The notes: generated from the sequence alone by a model not told the origin. 64,000 nt of DNA from JADFOI01 sp965218935 (GCA_965218935.1 CBDCMH010000005.1:248001-312000); one strand, 5' to 3'; numbered from the stretch's first letter, positions 26,743-36,123 are shown. Made by a program: numbers and translations.

Positions 26743-26904
26743 TAGCTCACGTTTCTCACACCTGATCGTAGCGAGGAGGCGGAGATGTGTGTGGATACAA
26801 GGCGCGCGAGGAAGGCCCCCACAAACGTACTCCCTGCAGTAGCAACGCCGTAGACCCGCTCATATCCGCCGCCGCAGTAGATGAGGTGTGAGAAATGTGA
26901 GCTA
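26743..26904. repeat. MITE-like palindromic element, copy 3 (TA-flanked, best-preserved short-subfamily ends)
   Basis: 162 bp. Left end TAGCTCACGTTTCTCACACC and right end its inverted copy with one mismatch in 20. TA at both outer edges fits TA target duplication. It shares the TGATCGTAGCGAGG and CGCCGCCGCAGTAGAT blocks with copy 1, but half of the internal hairpin (the second ACCCGC arm) is missing. It fills the gap between two divergent genes. Confidence 0.85.
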
Positions 26905-26931
26905 ATCCAAGATTGATTCATGCACTTGGTG

Positions 26932-26937
26932 TAAAAT
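26932..26937 (+). promoter_or_regulatory. -10-like box TAAAAT just before the PBP1A start
   Basis: TAAAAT ends nine bases before the ATG at 26947, in the context GTGTAAAATAGAGGCTAG, close to the GGTATAATAGAGGC before the 12695 gene. Transcription would start within a few bases of the ATG. No convincing -35. Confidence 0.4.
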
Positions 26938-26946
26938 AGAGGCTAG

Positions 26947-29211
26947 ATGAAAGAAGCTCTTCGCCAATTCCTCAAACAGAAGCGTCATCACCTCTTTTGG
27001 GCTTCCTATGCCCTACTGGTGCTGGCCATTGCGGTTCTGGGAATGGTCGGGGGATTACTCTTCGGCTACGCCATCGACCTGCCTGAAGTGGAACAACTCG
27101 AGCAAGTGCGACCCAATATTGTCTCCTATGTTTACTCTGAAGACGGTCGAGTTTTGGGCCAGTTCGCCCTGGAAAAAAGGATCCTGGTCACTTACGAGCA
27201 GATTCCGGAAAACCTGAAAAACGCGATTTTAGCCGCCGAAGATGCCGATTTCTTTCGGCATTCCGGGATCGACTTTCAGCGCCTCTTTGTCACCGTCGTT
27301 CGTGACATCCTGTTTAACGAGAGAAAGGGCGCCTCGACCCTGACCATGCAGTTGAGCAAACTCCTGTTTACCGGTTCAGAGAAAACGATTGAGCGCAAGA
27401 TCAAAGACATGCTTTTTGCCCTGGAGATTGAGAAAAACTACTCCAAAGAGCAGGTCTTCACATTTTACTGTAATCAGATTTACATGGGCCACGGGACTTA
27501 CGGTATAGCGTCTGCCGCAGACTTCTACGCCAACAAGCCCCTCAATGAATTCACACTGGCGGAAAGTGCTCTGCTGGCCGGAATTATCCAGGTCCCCGGA
27601 CGGCACTCCCCAATCAACCATCCGGATGATGCGATGAGGCGCCGTAACGCGGTCTTACGACAGATGTACGACAAGGGCTTTATCACCGCACGCGCCTTGC
27701 ACGAAGCTCAGGGTGAGCCCCTCTTGGTTCGTGGGAAGAACTACGAGCAGAGCCCGGCTCCCTATTTGATCGAGTGGGTTCGACAGTACCTGGAGAAAAA
27801 CTACTCCGTAGAGCAGATTTGGGAAGGCGGGCTGAAGATTTATACCACCCTCGATTACGAAACGCAGGTGGCGGCTCGAAGGACTCTGCGGGAAGGACTA
27901 AAGAGGTTCGACAAGGAGACCCTTGAAGGAGTTGGCTCCATCGAAAATATCCTGGAACAGGGTCAGGATCTGGACACCTATTTTCATCCTGAGTGGCAGC
28001 AGATTTTTTACGAGGGCCAGATCGTTCATGGCTTGGTGATGAAATCCACCCCCAGGGAGGCTCTGGTCAAATTGGGCAGTTATACCGCCCGAATTGAACC
28101 CGAGGGCATTGCCTGGACCGAGCAGAAACAAGTAGACCAAGTTCTTAAACCAGGAGATGTGGCTACCTTTTCCATTGAAGGGATCCAGCGAGCGGAGAAA
28201 ACGATCGAGGCCACCTTGGATCGGATCCCTGAGGTCCAGGGAGCTTTAATCACCATTGATAACAAGACAGGTGCCATCAAGGCCATGGTGGGTGGCTTTG
28301 ATTTCCAGTACAGTGAATTTAACCGGGCAACCCAGGCCCTGCGTCAGCCCGGATCACTTTTCAAGCCCTTTACTTACGTATCCCTGATGGAAGCGGGTTA
28401 CTCTCCTTTTGAACAGGTTTTGGATGCTCCCGTGAGTTATCGTGAGGGACTCGGACGCATCTACGCTCCTGAGAATTCTGATGAAAATTTCAGGGGATTG
28501 ATCACCATCCGCGATGCTTTCGCCCTCTCCCGAAACGTGCCCACGATTCGGTTGGCCAATGCGCTTGGGATCGACAAAGTGATTGAGGTCGCTCACCGCT
28601 TCGGAATTCTACGTGAACTCCCTCCCTATCTCCCCGTTGCCTTGGGTGCAGGAGAGCTCACCCTGCAAGAAATCACGTCAGCCTTCACCGTATTTCCCAA
28701 CAATGGAGTACGAGGGCAGCCCCATTTCATTAAGCGGGTGGAAGACTATCACGGCGCGACCCTGATGGAGCATCGGAATCAGTTTGAACACGTCATTTCT
28801 CCTGAAACGGCGGGGAAAATGCTCTATTTGCTGCGCAGTGTCGTAGAGCGCGGGACCGCTCGCCGGGCTCGCTCCCTGGAACGCCCCATCGGAGGAAAGA
28901 CGGGAACCACGAACGATTCGACCGATAGCTGGTTCGTCGGCTTCACCTCTCAGATCACCACAGGCGTATGGGCCGGCTACGATGAAAAGAAGTCCCTCGG
29001 AGAAAGGGTGTATGGCGCCACCTTGGCTCTGCCGATCTGGATTGATTTTATGGAAAAGATCTCCGAGACGATGCCGATCGAGGACTTTGAAGCCAGCTAT
29101 ACCCTGGATATCACTCTTGCCCAGAAACAGGAGGTGGGACCAGAAGGAAAAGAGGTGGCGCAACAGCCTTGGAGCGTGGAGGACATCCCACCGCCACCCC
29201 AGCCCTTCTAG
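26947..29211 (+). CDS. penicillin-binding protein 1A (bifunctional glycosyltransferase/transpeptidase)
   Basis: 754 residues. Class A PBP that polymerises and cross-links peptidoglycan in the periplasm. A cytoplasmic basic N-terminus precedes one membrane helix (ASYALLVLAIAVLGMVGGLL). GT51 domain: AAEDADFFRHSGIDFQRLF with catalytic Glu near residue 98, GASTLTMQLSKLLF, KIKDMLFALEIEKNYSKEQV, and ESALLAGIIQVPGRHSPINH. The transpeptidase has SLFK (Ser near 470), SRN and GGKTGTTNDSTDSWFVGF. The short C-terminus is Pro-rich. An insertion sequence starts about ten bases after the stop, so the 3' untranslated region has been replaced by the element. Confidence 0.95.
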   Translation: MKEALRQFLKQKRHHLFWASYALLVLAIAVLGMVGGLLFGYAIDLPEVEQLEQVRPNIVSYVYSEDGRVLGQFALEKRILVTYEQIPENLKNAILAAEDADFFRHSGIDFQRLFVTVVRDILFNERKGASTLTMQLSKLLFTGSEKTIERKIKDMLFALEIEKNYSKEQVFTFYCNQIYMGHGTYGIASAADFYANKPLNEFTLAESALLAGIIQVPGRHSPINHPDDAMRRRNAVLRQMYDKGFITARALHEAQGEPLLVRGKNYEQSPAPYLIEWVRQYLEKNYSVEQIWEGGLKIYTTLDYETQVAARRTLREGLKRFDKETLEGVGSIENILEQGQDLDTYFHPEWQQIFYEGQIVHGLVMKSTPREALVKLGSYTARIEPEGIAWTEQKQVDQVLKPGDVATFSIEGIQRAEKTIEATLDRIPEVQGALITIDNKTGAIKAMVGGFDFQYSEFNRATQALRQPGSLFKPFTYVSLMEAGYSPFEQVLDAPVSYREGLGRIYAPENSDENFRGLITIRDAFALSRNVPTIRLANALGIDKVIEVAHRFGILRELPPYLPVALGAGELTLQEITSAFTVFPNNGVRGQPHFIKRVEDYHGATLMEHRNQFEHVISPETAGKMLYLLRSVVERGTARRARSLERPIGGKTGTTNDSTDSWFVGFTSQITTGVWAGYDEKKSLGERVYGATLALPIWIDFMEKISETMPIEDFEASYTLDITLAQKQEVGPEGKEVAQQPWSVEDIPPPPQPF

Positions 29212-29266
29212 GTCTAGCTAGTTCCCATCCGGAAGACTGTAAATAGTTGGAAATAAAAGGGTAAGT

Positions 29267-29371
29267 ACGCATTTTCGAGCTCTGATTTTGTCAGGGTCGT
29301 TTGATAAGTTATTTGGTGTAAAACAATAAAAACAAACGACTTAAAACAAAACCAGGAGCCCGAAAATGCGT
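29267..29371 (+). promoter_or_regulatory. inverted repeat that would pair with the transposase start codon
   Basis: ACGCATTTTCGAGCTC (29267-29282) is complementary to GAGCCCGAAAATGCGT (29356-29371) at 15 of 16 positions. The second arm contains the transposase ATG (29366-29368) and abuts the AGGAG ribosome site. A transcript entering from PBP1A would fold and hide the start, whereas one initiating inside the loop would not. This is a known logic in other insertion sequences; here it is inferred. Confidence 0.65.
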
Positions 29372-30691
29372 AAGAACCGAGAAAATCAACTCCCTCTTTC
29401 CCCTTCCTGGCCCGATCATCGCCTGGCCCGGGAACTGGAATCGATCTCCAAGATCCTGGATCAAAATCCATCGATCTCCGATCTGGTTTTATACGATCTG
29501 TGTGACAAAGTCAGCTCCAAGAACGGAGCCCGGGGCATGACGGCCGAGCAGGTCCTACGTTGTGCTCTGATCAAACAAACCCACCAGTTCTCCTACGAAA
29601 AGCTGGCTTTTCACCTGACCGACTCGCAGAGTTTTCGCACCTTCTGCCGGCTCCCCTATAGGGTCACCCCCAGCAAATCCACCTTGCAGGAGAACATCTC
29701 GCGGATTGAAGCCTCCACTTGGCAGGCCGTCAATCGGGTGCTGGTCAGTTGGGCTGATGAGAAAGGTTTGGAGAAAGGGCGTAAGATTCGAGTGGATGCC
29801 ACCGGAGTCCAAAGCAACATCCGCCATCCCCTCGATAGCCAATTGCTTTACGATTCCATTCGGGTCGTGACCCGCCTTTTAAAACGGCTCAACCAGCAGG
29901 AGTCCCTCTCTTTTGTGGATCATTGCCGAGGTGCCAAAAAACGTTGTTTGAACATCCGAAACAGTCGGGGCGAGAAGCGCAAAAAGCATTATCGGGATCT
30001 CTTGAAGATCGCTGGCAGGACCCTGGGTTACGGCACCCTGGCACTGGAGCAGGCACCGCGGTGGCAGGACCCCATCAGCCAGGTCCTGGCCGAAGCGTTG
30101 GCCCACAATCTGAATCTAATGGGGCGAGTGATCCAACAAACCCAGCGTCGGGTGATCCTGGGCCAGAAGGTCCCGGCCACCGAAAAGATCGTCTCCATCT
30201 TTGAAGAACACACCGACATTATCGAAAAAGGCTCCCGCGAGAGCCTCTTTGGCCATAAGCTTTATCTGACCGTAGGCAAATCCTCGCTGATCCTGGATGC
30301 GGTTCTGATGAACGGCAATCCGGCCGACAGCCAGCAGGTCAAGCCCTTATTGCAGCATCAATGTCGGCAATACGGTCGTTATCCCCGCCAGGCCAGTTTC
30401 GATGGGGGCTTTGCCTCTTCAGACAATCTCAAGTGGGCCAAGAATCAGGGAGTTCAGGACGTGGCCTTTGCCAAGAAATGCGGATTGAAGATCCAGGATA
30501 TGGTCCGATCCAGTTGGGTCTACAAACAGCTGAGGCGATTCCGAGCCGGCATTGAAGGTTGTATCTCCACCGCCAAACGGGTCTTTGGTCTCACTCGCTG
30601 TCTCTGGAAAGGTTGGTCTCGCTTTCAGCGCTACGTGCACCTTTCGGTCGTCAGCTACAACCTGGTCGTGCTGGCACGACTCCTTGTATAA
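29366..30691 (+). CDS. ISNCY-like family transposase
   Basis: 441 residues. The N-terminus carries a helix-turn-helix-like region (GARGMTAEQVLRCALIKQTH). The catalytic DDE core is visible as RVDATGVQSNIRHPLDSQLL (first Asp), QASFDGGFASSDNLKWAKNQ (second Asp) and RFRAGIEGCISTAKRVFGLT (Glu). The motif with NIRHP-DS and LLYDSIRVVTR is typical of the ISNCY/ISDol1-like group, as far as I recall it. Frame intact, no decay. AGGAG lies seven bases before the ATG, in a predicted stem. Confidence 0.9.
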   Translation: MRKNRENQLPLSPSWPDHRLARELESISKILDQNPSISDLVLYDLCDKVSSKNGARGMTAEQVLRCALIKQTHQFSYEKLAFHLTDSQSFRTFCRLPYRVTPSKSTLQENISRIEASTWQAVNRVLVSWADEKGLEKGRKIRVDATGVQSNIRHPLDSQLLYDSIRVVTRLLKRLNQQESLSFVDHCRGAKKRCLNIRNSRGEKRKKHYRDLLKIAGRTLGYGTLALEQAPRWQDPISQVLAEALAHNLNLMGRVIQQTQRRVILGQKVPATEKIVSIFEEHTDIIEKGSRESLFGHKLYLTVGKSSLILDAVLMNGNPADSQQVKPLLQHQCRQYGRYPRQASFDGGFASSDNLKWAKNQGVQDVAFAKKCGLKIQDMVRSSWVYKQLRRFRAGIEGCISTAKRVFGLTRCLWKGWSRFQRYVHLSVVSYNLVVLARLLV

Positions 30692-30901
30692 CTTCTCCCT
30701 GTTTGCTCACTTCCCCACGCCATCTTGCAGGGTGAGGTGTCGCCTTAACGTGCCTTTGCGGAGCGGCAAAGAACTCCTCCCGATAGCCAAGCAAAAGAGG
30801 GTGTCTTTCAGAGTGCTGTGATAGCCTAACTTATTACTATTCAATAAAATACCGGTTTGAAAACCCCAGTTTCCGGATGGGAACTAGCTAGCAGACTCGG
30901 T

Positions 30902-31900
30902 TCAATGTTTCCGGTCGATTACAAAGTCGGCAAGGTTGAGCAAGGCATCCCGGTAAATAGAGTCCGGCAAATCCACCAGGGCCGCTTTGGCCTTCCTCAC
31001 GTATTCCTCAGCAAGGTTCTGTACCTCACTCAAGGTCTCATAGGCCTGAACCAGTTCCATGATTCGCTTCTTGTTGGCAGAGCTGAAGTCCTGGTTCCGC
31101 AACACCTCGCGAACGAATTCCTGTTCTTTCTGATCTGCTCTTTGCATGAGGTAGATGATGGGTAGGGTGATATTTCCTTCTTCGAGATCCTTGAGAACCG
31201 GTTTGCCCAAGGTATCCTCATTCGAAGTGTAATCCAGCAGGTCGTCGGTTAACTGAAAAGCCATACCCACAGAATGGCCATAAGTACCCAACTTCTCCTC
31301 CTGCTGCTCATCCATATCTGCCAAGATGGCCCCTAACCGGCCGCATCCAGAGAAGAGATGAGCCGTTTTGCGACGACAGATCTCCAGCTGCTCTTCGACC
31401 GAGAGATCGATGTGACCGTACTGTTCCCACTGAATGAGTTCCCCTTCTACCATCTGTCGTGTCACATCGATCAAAAGGTCCAATACTCTAAAGTTTCGCA
31501 ACCGCAGGGCCAGATAGAAAGAGGTCATGTATAACCAGTCACCCATCAACACCGTGACCTGATTTCCCCACTTGGCATTCACAGAGGTTCGTCCGCGACG
31601 AACCTCTGCATTGTCAATAATGTCATCGTGAACCAGCGTCGCCACATGAATGAGTTCAACGACCACACTCAGGACAACGGCTGGTTTGCCTTCAAACCCG
31701 CCGAGCTTCGAAGAAAGGAGTAAGATAACAGGACGAAAACGCTTGCCCCCACTGTCGTGCAAGTAGGTGTTGATGTCATCCACCAGAGGAAAGGCCGAGT
31801 GGCCCTCAGTCTTCAGGGCGAGCTCCACTTGCTGCAACTCGTTTTCAATCAGTTTGAAGATATCCTTTGGAGTCAGGGAGACACTAGAGACTGTTTTCAT
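30902..31900 (-). CDS. ispB: polyprenyl diphosphate synthase (trans-isoprenyl type)
   Basis: 332 residues. Elongates farnesyl-type primers with isopentenyl diphosphate to make the quinone side chain. First Asp-rich motif LVHDDIIDNAEVRRG (near residues 90-104); second FQLTDDLLDYTSNEDTLGKP (about 215-235). The N-terminal GGKRFRPVILLLSS is the conserved substrate loop. Chain length cannot be fixed from sequence alone; octaprenyl or heptaprenyl are likely. Repeat copy 4 separates it from tatD upstream; the insertion sequence lies downstream. Confidence 0.92.
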   Translation of the reverse strand: MKTVSSVSLTPKDIFKLIENELQQVELALKTEGHSAFPLVDDINTYLHDSGGKRFRPVILLLSSKLGGFEGKPAVVLSVVVELIHVATLVHDDIIDNAEVRRGRTSVNAKWGNQVTVLMGDWLYMTSFYLALRLRNFRVLDLLIDVTRQMVEGELIQWEQYGHIDLSVEEQLEICRRKTAHLFSGCGRLGAILADMDEQQEEKLGTYGHSVGMAFQLTDDLLDYTSNEDTLGKPVLKDLEEGNITLPIIYLMQRADQKEQEFVREVLRNQDFSSANKKRIMELVQAYETLSEVQNLAEEYVRKAKAALVDLPDSIYRDALLNLADFVIDRKH

Positions 31901-31915
31901 ATTTGATGCCCGCGC

Positions 31916-32105
31916 TAGCCTGGACTATGCATAGGTTCTCGTGACGAAGTGACGAAAGCGCCGGCCTGAGTGCGTTGCGCCACGCGCGACAGAGGCCCCC
32001 GCAAACGTACTCTCTGCAGTACGTTGAGGAGGCCGACCGAGTGCAACGCAGTCAGGACGGATGATTTCGGCGCTGCAGTAGGGAATTTATGCATAATCCG
32101 GGCTA
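31916..32105. repeat. MITE-like palindromic element, copy 4 (inverted relative to copy 2)
   Basis: 190 bp with TA at both edges. Ends: TAGCCTGGACTATGCATAG on the left, TTATGCATAATCCGGGCTA on the right. Internally CGTACTCTCTGCAGTACGTT and GGCGCTGCAGTAGGGAA match copy 2 in the opposite orientation, but the ACCCGC hairpin arms are replaced by CTGAGTGCGTTGCGC/GAGTGCAACGCAGTC, so the stem is conserved in position with a changed sequence. It lies between tatD and ispB. Confidence 0.85.
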
Positions 32106-32122
32106 ATATACCAATTCGGCTT

Positions 32123-32902
32123 TCAAGTTCCAAGAGCGAACAGCCGCTGGAAGTTTCTCGTGGTGAGAGCACCGATTTCCTCCGAGGTCGTTCCACGAGA
32201 CTCCCCCAGCACTTCGCTCACCTTCACCACAAAGGCCGGTTCGTTGCGCTTGCTCCGAAAGGGGACGGGCGCCAAGTAAGGGGCATCCGTTTCGATGAGC
32301 AATCGATCAGAAGGGATTTGTTCCGCGATTCGGCGCAGATTTTCTGCCTTCCGAAAGGTAAGAATTCCACCAAAAGAGATGTGGAAACCGAGGTCCAGAC
32401 AACGTTGAGCCGTCTCGAGGCTTGCCGTAAAACAGTGCAACACACCCCCAGGCCCTTCAGAAAATTCCTCCTCCAGGATCTGGCAGGTCAAGTCTTCCGC
32501 TTCTCGAGAATGAATGACAACGGGTTTGGCGGCTTCTCGTGCCCTCCGAAGCTGCTGCCGGAAGGCTTCAATTTGTTGAGAGCGAAGAGAGTTTTCGTAG
32601 TGGAAATCCAACCCAATCTCACCCCAGCCCAGAATCTTAGGGTGCTCCATGAGCTGTTGAATCTCTTCTCCCAGCCCATCATGATAGAAGCGGGCATCGT
32701 GGGGATGAACTCCCATGCTCCCGTACAGGCAGTCATGGTCCTCCACAAGCGCCCTAAACGTATCGATGCTCTCCATTCCTTCCCCGACACAACCGATCGT
32801 CATGATCGCGGATACGCCGACATCCTTTGCTCTGGCGAGGACCTCTTCTAAATCCGGTTCAAAATCGGCGGAATCCAGATGGGCATGGGAGTCAATGAAC
32901 AT
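32123..32902 (-). CDS. tatD: TatD family metal-dependent DNase
   Basis: 259 residues. TIM-barrel hydrolase with the metal-binding MFIDSHAHLDSADFEPDLEE, GEIGLDFHY (Glu and His), PVVIHSREAEDLTCQIL, HCFTASLETAQRC, and LLIETDAPYLAP. E. coli TatD is a 3'-5' exonuclease; despite its name it is not part of Tat transport. Its ATG overlaps the metG stop by one base (TAATG), so it is in the larC-metG-tatD unit. Confidence 0.95.
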   Translation of the reverse strand: MFIDSHAHLDSADFEPDLEEVLARAKDVGVSAIMTIGCVGEGMESIDTFRALVEDHDCLYGSMGVHPHDARFYHDGLGEEIQQLMEHPKILGWGEIGLDFHYENSLRSQQIEAFRQQLRRAREAAKPVVIHSREAEDLTCQILEEEFSEGPGGVLHCFTASLETAQRCLDLGFHISFGGILTFRKAENLRRIAEQIPSDRLLIETDAPYLAPVPFRSKRNEPAFVVKVSEVLGESRGTTSEEIGALTTRNFQRLFALGT

Positions 32903-34833
32903 TACTGGAGTCTTGAACCCAGTCGAACGGGTTCACTGAAAGTGACAAGAACCGGCTTACCCTTACTTGTGGCCGCCACAATCATCCCGTTTGATTCGAC
33001 ACCCATGAGTTTGGCCGGTTTCAAATTCGTCACTACGGCCACCAAACGACCGGGTAATTCTTCCGGAGTGTACTCCTCGGCGATGCCCGCCACCACCTGA
33101 CGGACTTCTGATCCAATGTCCACCTGTACCTTGAGCAGCTTGTTCGATTTCGGGATTCTCTCCGCTGAAACGATCTTCCCCACCCTCATCTCTACCTTGG
33201 CGAAGTCTTCAATCTTGATCTCCTCTTTCGGCGAGGAGCCATCCGCTTCCTGTACGGCCTGAGGGGGAGTTTCTTTCTCTTGTCTTTCTTCCTGGACACG
33301 GCTCAGGAATTCGTCTGGATCCAGACGTGGGTAGATGGCCTGGATCTTTCCGATGGAAGAACCCTTCTCTAGTTCTCCCCAGGCCAATTGGGAGATCCTG
33401 TGGTCTTCAAGAGGCTTGGAGATCCCGAGTTGTTTGAGAATTGAAGCCGTCCCGGTGGGAATAATAGGAGCCATCAAAATAGCGACAATCCGCAAGGTCT
33501 CCGCTGAGTAGTAGAGCACGGTTCCCAGACGATCTTCCTTGGCAGGGTCGCCCCCCATGACCCAGGGTTCATTAGCTACAATGTATTTGTTCACCATCGA
33601 TATCAGTTCCCACACATTGTCCATGGCCTTATTGATTTGTAGGCTGTCAAAGTTCTTACGAAACAAATCGATCGTCTCGCTACTGAACTGCCTGAGCTCT
33701 TCATCTCTGGCTTCAGGCTCTCCACACTCCGGAATTCCACTATTGAAATAACTCTCAATCATGGTCAATATCCGATTCGACAGGTTACCCAGGTCGTTGG
33801 CCAGATCACTGTTCACTCGCTTCAGCAAAAGCTTGTAGGAAAAGTTCCCATCCGCACCGATGGGAATTTCGCGAAGCAGGAAATACTTAACATAATCGGG
33901 TTGCACAAGACTGATCAGTTCGTCGGCAGTGACGGTATTGCCTCTGGACTTGGACATCTTTTCGCCCTCTACGGTCCACCACCCATTGACCAGGACATGA
34001 CGCGGTGGTTCCAATCCAGCTGCAATCAGGAAGGCAGGCCAGTAAACGGCGTGAAAACGTAGGATATCTTTGCCGATGAGCTGCACATCCGCAGGCCAAT
34101 ACTGTTCAAACGTTTCCCCTTGGCCGGCGAAGCCGATTCCAGCAAGATAGCCCGTGAGGGCATCAAACCAGACGTAAAAGATGTGGCTTTCATCTCCCGG
34201 TACTGGAATTCCCCAACTAAAGGAGGTCCGGCTGATGCTCAAATCCTTGAGACCGCCCTTGACGAAACTCACAATCTCATTCATCCGAGTCGTGGGGATG
34301 ACAAAGTCCGGATTGGAGTCGTAGAAGTTCAGAAGCTTTTCCTCAAAGGCAGAGAGCTTGAAGAAATAGCTCTCTTCGGTCATGAACTCTGTAGGCCGCC
34401 CACAGTCGGGGCAGTCTGTCAAACCCTCAGGAGTGTAGGCTTCACAGTTGACGCAGTAGTTTCCACTATATTCGCCCAGATAGATAAAGTTGTTTTCTTT
34501 GATCCTCTCAAAAATCTCAACCACGGCCGCACTGTGCCTCTTTTCAGTGGTACGGATAAACTCATCGAAACTGAGGCCCAGTTTCTTCCAGGTCTGCCGA
34601 AACTTGGCCGCGTAGGTGTTGGTGAACTTTTGAGGAGCCATACCCTGTTCGCGGGCTGCTCTTTCAATCTTGAGCCCATGTTCATCCGTACCGGTCAGAG
34701 AGCAGACCTCCAAACCACACATCCTCTTGTAACGAGCAATCGCATCAGAGAGGACAGACGTATAGGTGTGTCCCACATGAGGGACGCCATTGACGTAATA
34801 GAGCGGAGTCGTCAAATAGAAGGTGTCACTCAT
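32902..34833 (-). CDS. metG: methionyl-tRNA synthetase with C-terminal tRNA-binding domain
   Basis: 643 residues from ATG 34833; a TTG four codons upstream is possible, but ATG gives the canonical MSDTFYLTTPLYYVNG. Class I synthetase motifs: NGVPHVGHTYTSVLSD (HIGH) and EKMSKSRGNT (KMSKS). One zinc knuckle, CVNCEAYTPEGLTDCPDC. The C-terminal EMAP-like domain (about 535-640) starts FAKVEMRVGKIVSAERIPKS and supports dimerisation and tRNA binding. The start overlaps the larC stop (ATGAGTGA). Confidence 0.97.
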   Translation of the reverse strand: MSDTFYLTTPLYYVNGVPHVGHTYTSVLSDAIARYKRMCGLEVCSLTGTDEHGLKIERAAREQGMAPQKFTNTYAAKFRQTWKKLGLSFDEFIRTTEKRHSAAVVEIFERIKENNFIYLGEYSGNYCVNCEAYTPEGLTDCPDCGRPTEFMTEESYFFKLSAFEEKLLNFYDSNPDFVIPTTRMNEIVSFVKGGLKDLSISRTSFSWGIPVPGDESHIFYVWFDALTGYLAGIGFAGQGETFEQYWPADVQLIGKDILRFHAVYWPAFLIAAGLEPPRHVLVNGWWTVEGEKMSKSRGNTVTADELISLVQPDYVKYFLLREIPIGADGNFSYKLLLKRVNSDLANDLGNLSNRILTMIESYFNSGIPECGEPEARDEELRQFSSETIDLFRKNFDSLQINKAMDNVWELISMVNKYIVANEPWVMGGDPAKEDRLGTVLYYSAETLRIVAILMAPIIPTGTASILKQLGISKPLEDHRISQLAWGELEKGSSIGKIQAIYPRLDPDEFLSRVQEERQEKETPPQAVQEADGSSPKEEIKIEDFAKVEMRVGKIVSAERIPKSNKLLKVQVDIGSEVRQVVAGIAEEYTPEELPGRLVAVVTNLKPAKLMGVESNGMIVAATSKGKPVLVTFSEPVRLGSRLQ

Positions 34834-36043
34834 AGCCTTGATCAATGATCTGTTCCATAACGTGTTGTCGCAGTGTTTTCAACGGAATACTTGATCTCTC
34901 AGCCATAGCTTTCAAGTCTTCATATTCCGGCGTCACATTCACAATCTCTCCTTTGTAACGTGCGATCTTGATCGCTACCTTCCCATACTCAGTTTCGAGG
35001 CACTTGACCTCGCGACTCAGAACCCACCGGTTCCCCAGAGTCCAGCGAACACCCAGTGTTGTCGTTTCGCGAAAGATCAGTTCCGCCATTCGCTCTCGAT
35101 CAGCTGGTCGACAAAGAACAGAAAGCTTGATACCAGGTCGACTCTTCTTCATCTGCACGGGAGTGCAATAGGCATCCAACGCCTTCTCTTTTAAGGCCAA
35201 TTCCAGGAAATGACCCAACATCTCCCCGTCCATATCGTCGATGTTGGCCTCCAAAAGGGAGATTCCCTCCTCGTGCCATGCCTCATCGGGTCCAGACGAG
35301 GCCCCTTCGGCCTCTGAGAGCCTTCGCCCCAGGACCAATCTTAGCATGTTAGGGATCTCCTCAAACTCCCTGTCCCCGGCACCAAAGCCCCATTTTTCGT
35401 ACCGGCACACAGGAGAACCCGCCCTTTCCTCCACCAACGTGGTTACGATCGCGGCCCCGGTGGGTGTTGTGAGTTCGCCTTGCACCTGGTCGATGAACAC
35501 CGGGAAATCGGACACCAACTCTGCAGTGGCCGGCGCAGGAACAGGCCATGTTCCGTGTGAGAAAGTCACGGTTCCACTCCCCAAATTCAGGGGCGCACTC
35601 TCAAACAACTGGACTCCGAAATGATGAAAGCCGATACAGGCACCTACAATATCCACAATAGCGTCCACCGCTCCCACTTCATGAAAATGAACCTCCTGGA
35701 GGGAAGTCTTGTGGACTTTGGCTTCAGCCTCCCCAAGCCGCCGAAAAATCTCACCCGCCTTTTCTTTCACCCACAAATCGAGCTCACTCTCATCAATCAG
35801 GGCCTGGATCTCTCGAAACCCTCGACTGTGATGATGTGAAGACTTGCCTGGCTGGACCCGAAAATTGATCCCTTGGATACCTTTGCGGACAATCTCGTCC
35901 GCCTCCAGTGCGTATTTCTCCAGTTTCAGTTTGCCCAGCTCCTTTTTCAGCTTTTCCAGTGGAAGCCCCAGATGGATGAGGGCTCCCAGAATCATGTCGC
36001 CACTCACTCCATTGAAAGGGTCAAAGCGAAGTATTCTACTCAT
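34826..36043 (-). CDS. larC: nickel insertion protein LarC
   Basis: 405 residues from ATG 36043. LarC inserts nickel into the pyridinium-3,5-bisthiocarboxylate nucleotide to complete the NPN cofactor of lactate racemase and related enzymes. Seen: RFDPFNGVSGDMILGALIHL, the His-rich GKSSHHHSRGF, LQEVHFHEVGAVDAIVDIVG, and the C-terminal part EANIDDMDGEMLGHFLELAL. In lactobacilli larC is expressed through a frameshift; here it is one open frame. No larA, larB or larE in the window. Divergent from argS, coupled to metG. Confidence 0.92.
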   Translation of the reverse strand: MSRILRFDPFNGVSGDMILGALIHLGLPLEKLKKELGKLKLEKYALEADEIVRKGIQGINFRVQPGKSSHHHSRGFREIQALIDESELDLWVKEKAGEIFRRLGEAEAKVHKTSLQEVHFHEVGAVDAIVDIVGACIGFHHFGVQLFESAPLNLGSGTVTFSHGTWPVPAPATAELVSDFPVFIDQVQGELTTPTGAAIVTTLVEERAGSPVCRYEKWGFGAGDREFEEIPNMLRLVLGRRLSEAEGASSGPDEAWHEEGISLLEANIDDMDGEMLGHFLELALKEKALDAYCTPVQMKKSRPGIKLSVLCRPADRERMAELIFRETTTLGVRWTLGNRWVLSREVKCLETEYGKVAIKIARYKGEIVNVTPEYEDLKAMAERSSIPLKTLRQHVMEQIIDQGYE

Positions 36044-36053
36044 GGTCGGCAGC

Positions 36054-36059
36054 ACTATA
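36054..36059 (-). promoter_or_regulatory. -10-like box TATAGT upstream of larC
   Basis: On the minus strand TATAGT ends ten bases before the larC ATG, with no Shine-Dalgarno sequence in between, so a very short leader or leaderless start is suggested. No clear -35. Confidence 0.35.
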
Positions 36060-36123
36060 CTGCAGATTCACGGTCACAGGAAGGCGGCAGACTGGGTCTT
36101 TGCCCCGAAAGGGGGGTTCGCTT

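Larger units (their letters stand above)
29221..30884 (+). mobile_element. insertion sequence, ISNCY-like, intact
   Basis: 1664 bp. Terminal inverted repeats begin GTTCCCATCCGGAA at the left end and are perfect over these 14 bases at the right end (30871-30884 inverted). Flanking TAGCTA at 29215-29220 and 30885-30890 is the apparent 6-bp target duplication; because it is palindromic, the exact boundary is ambiguous by a few bases. One transposase gene. The matching ends and duplication suggest recent insertion. It landed just after the PBP1A stop codon. Confidence 0.9.

Noticed and set aside
31970..32851. 293-codon open frame opposite tatD, starting in repeat copy 4
   Set aside because: It is antisense to a clear TatD gene and begins inside a repeat; no family resemblance.
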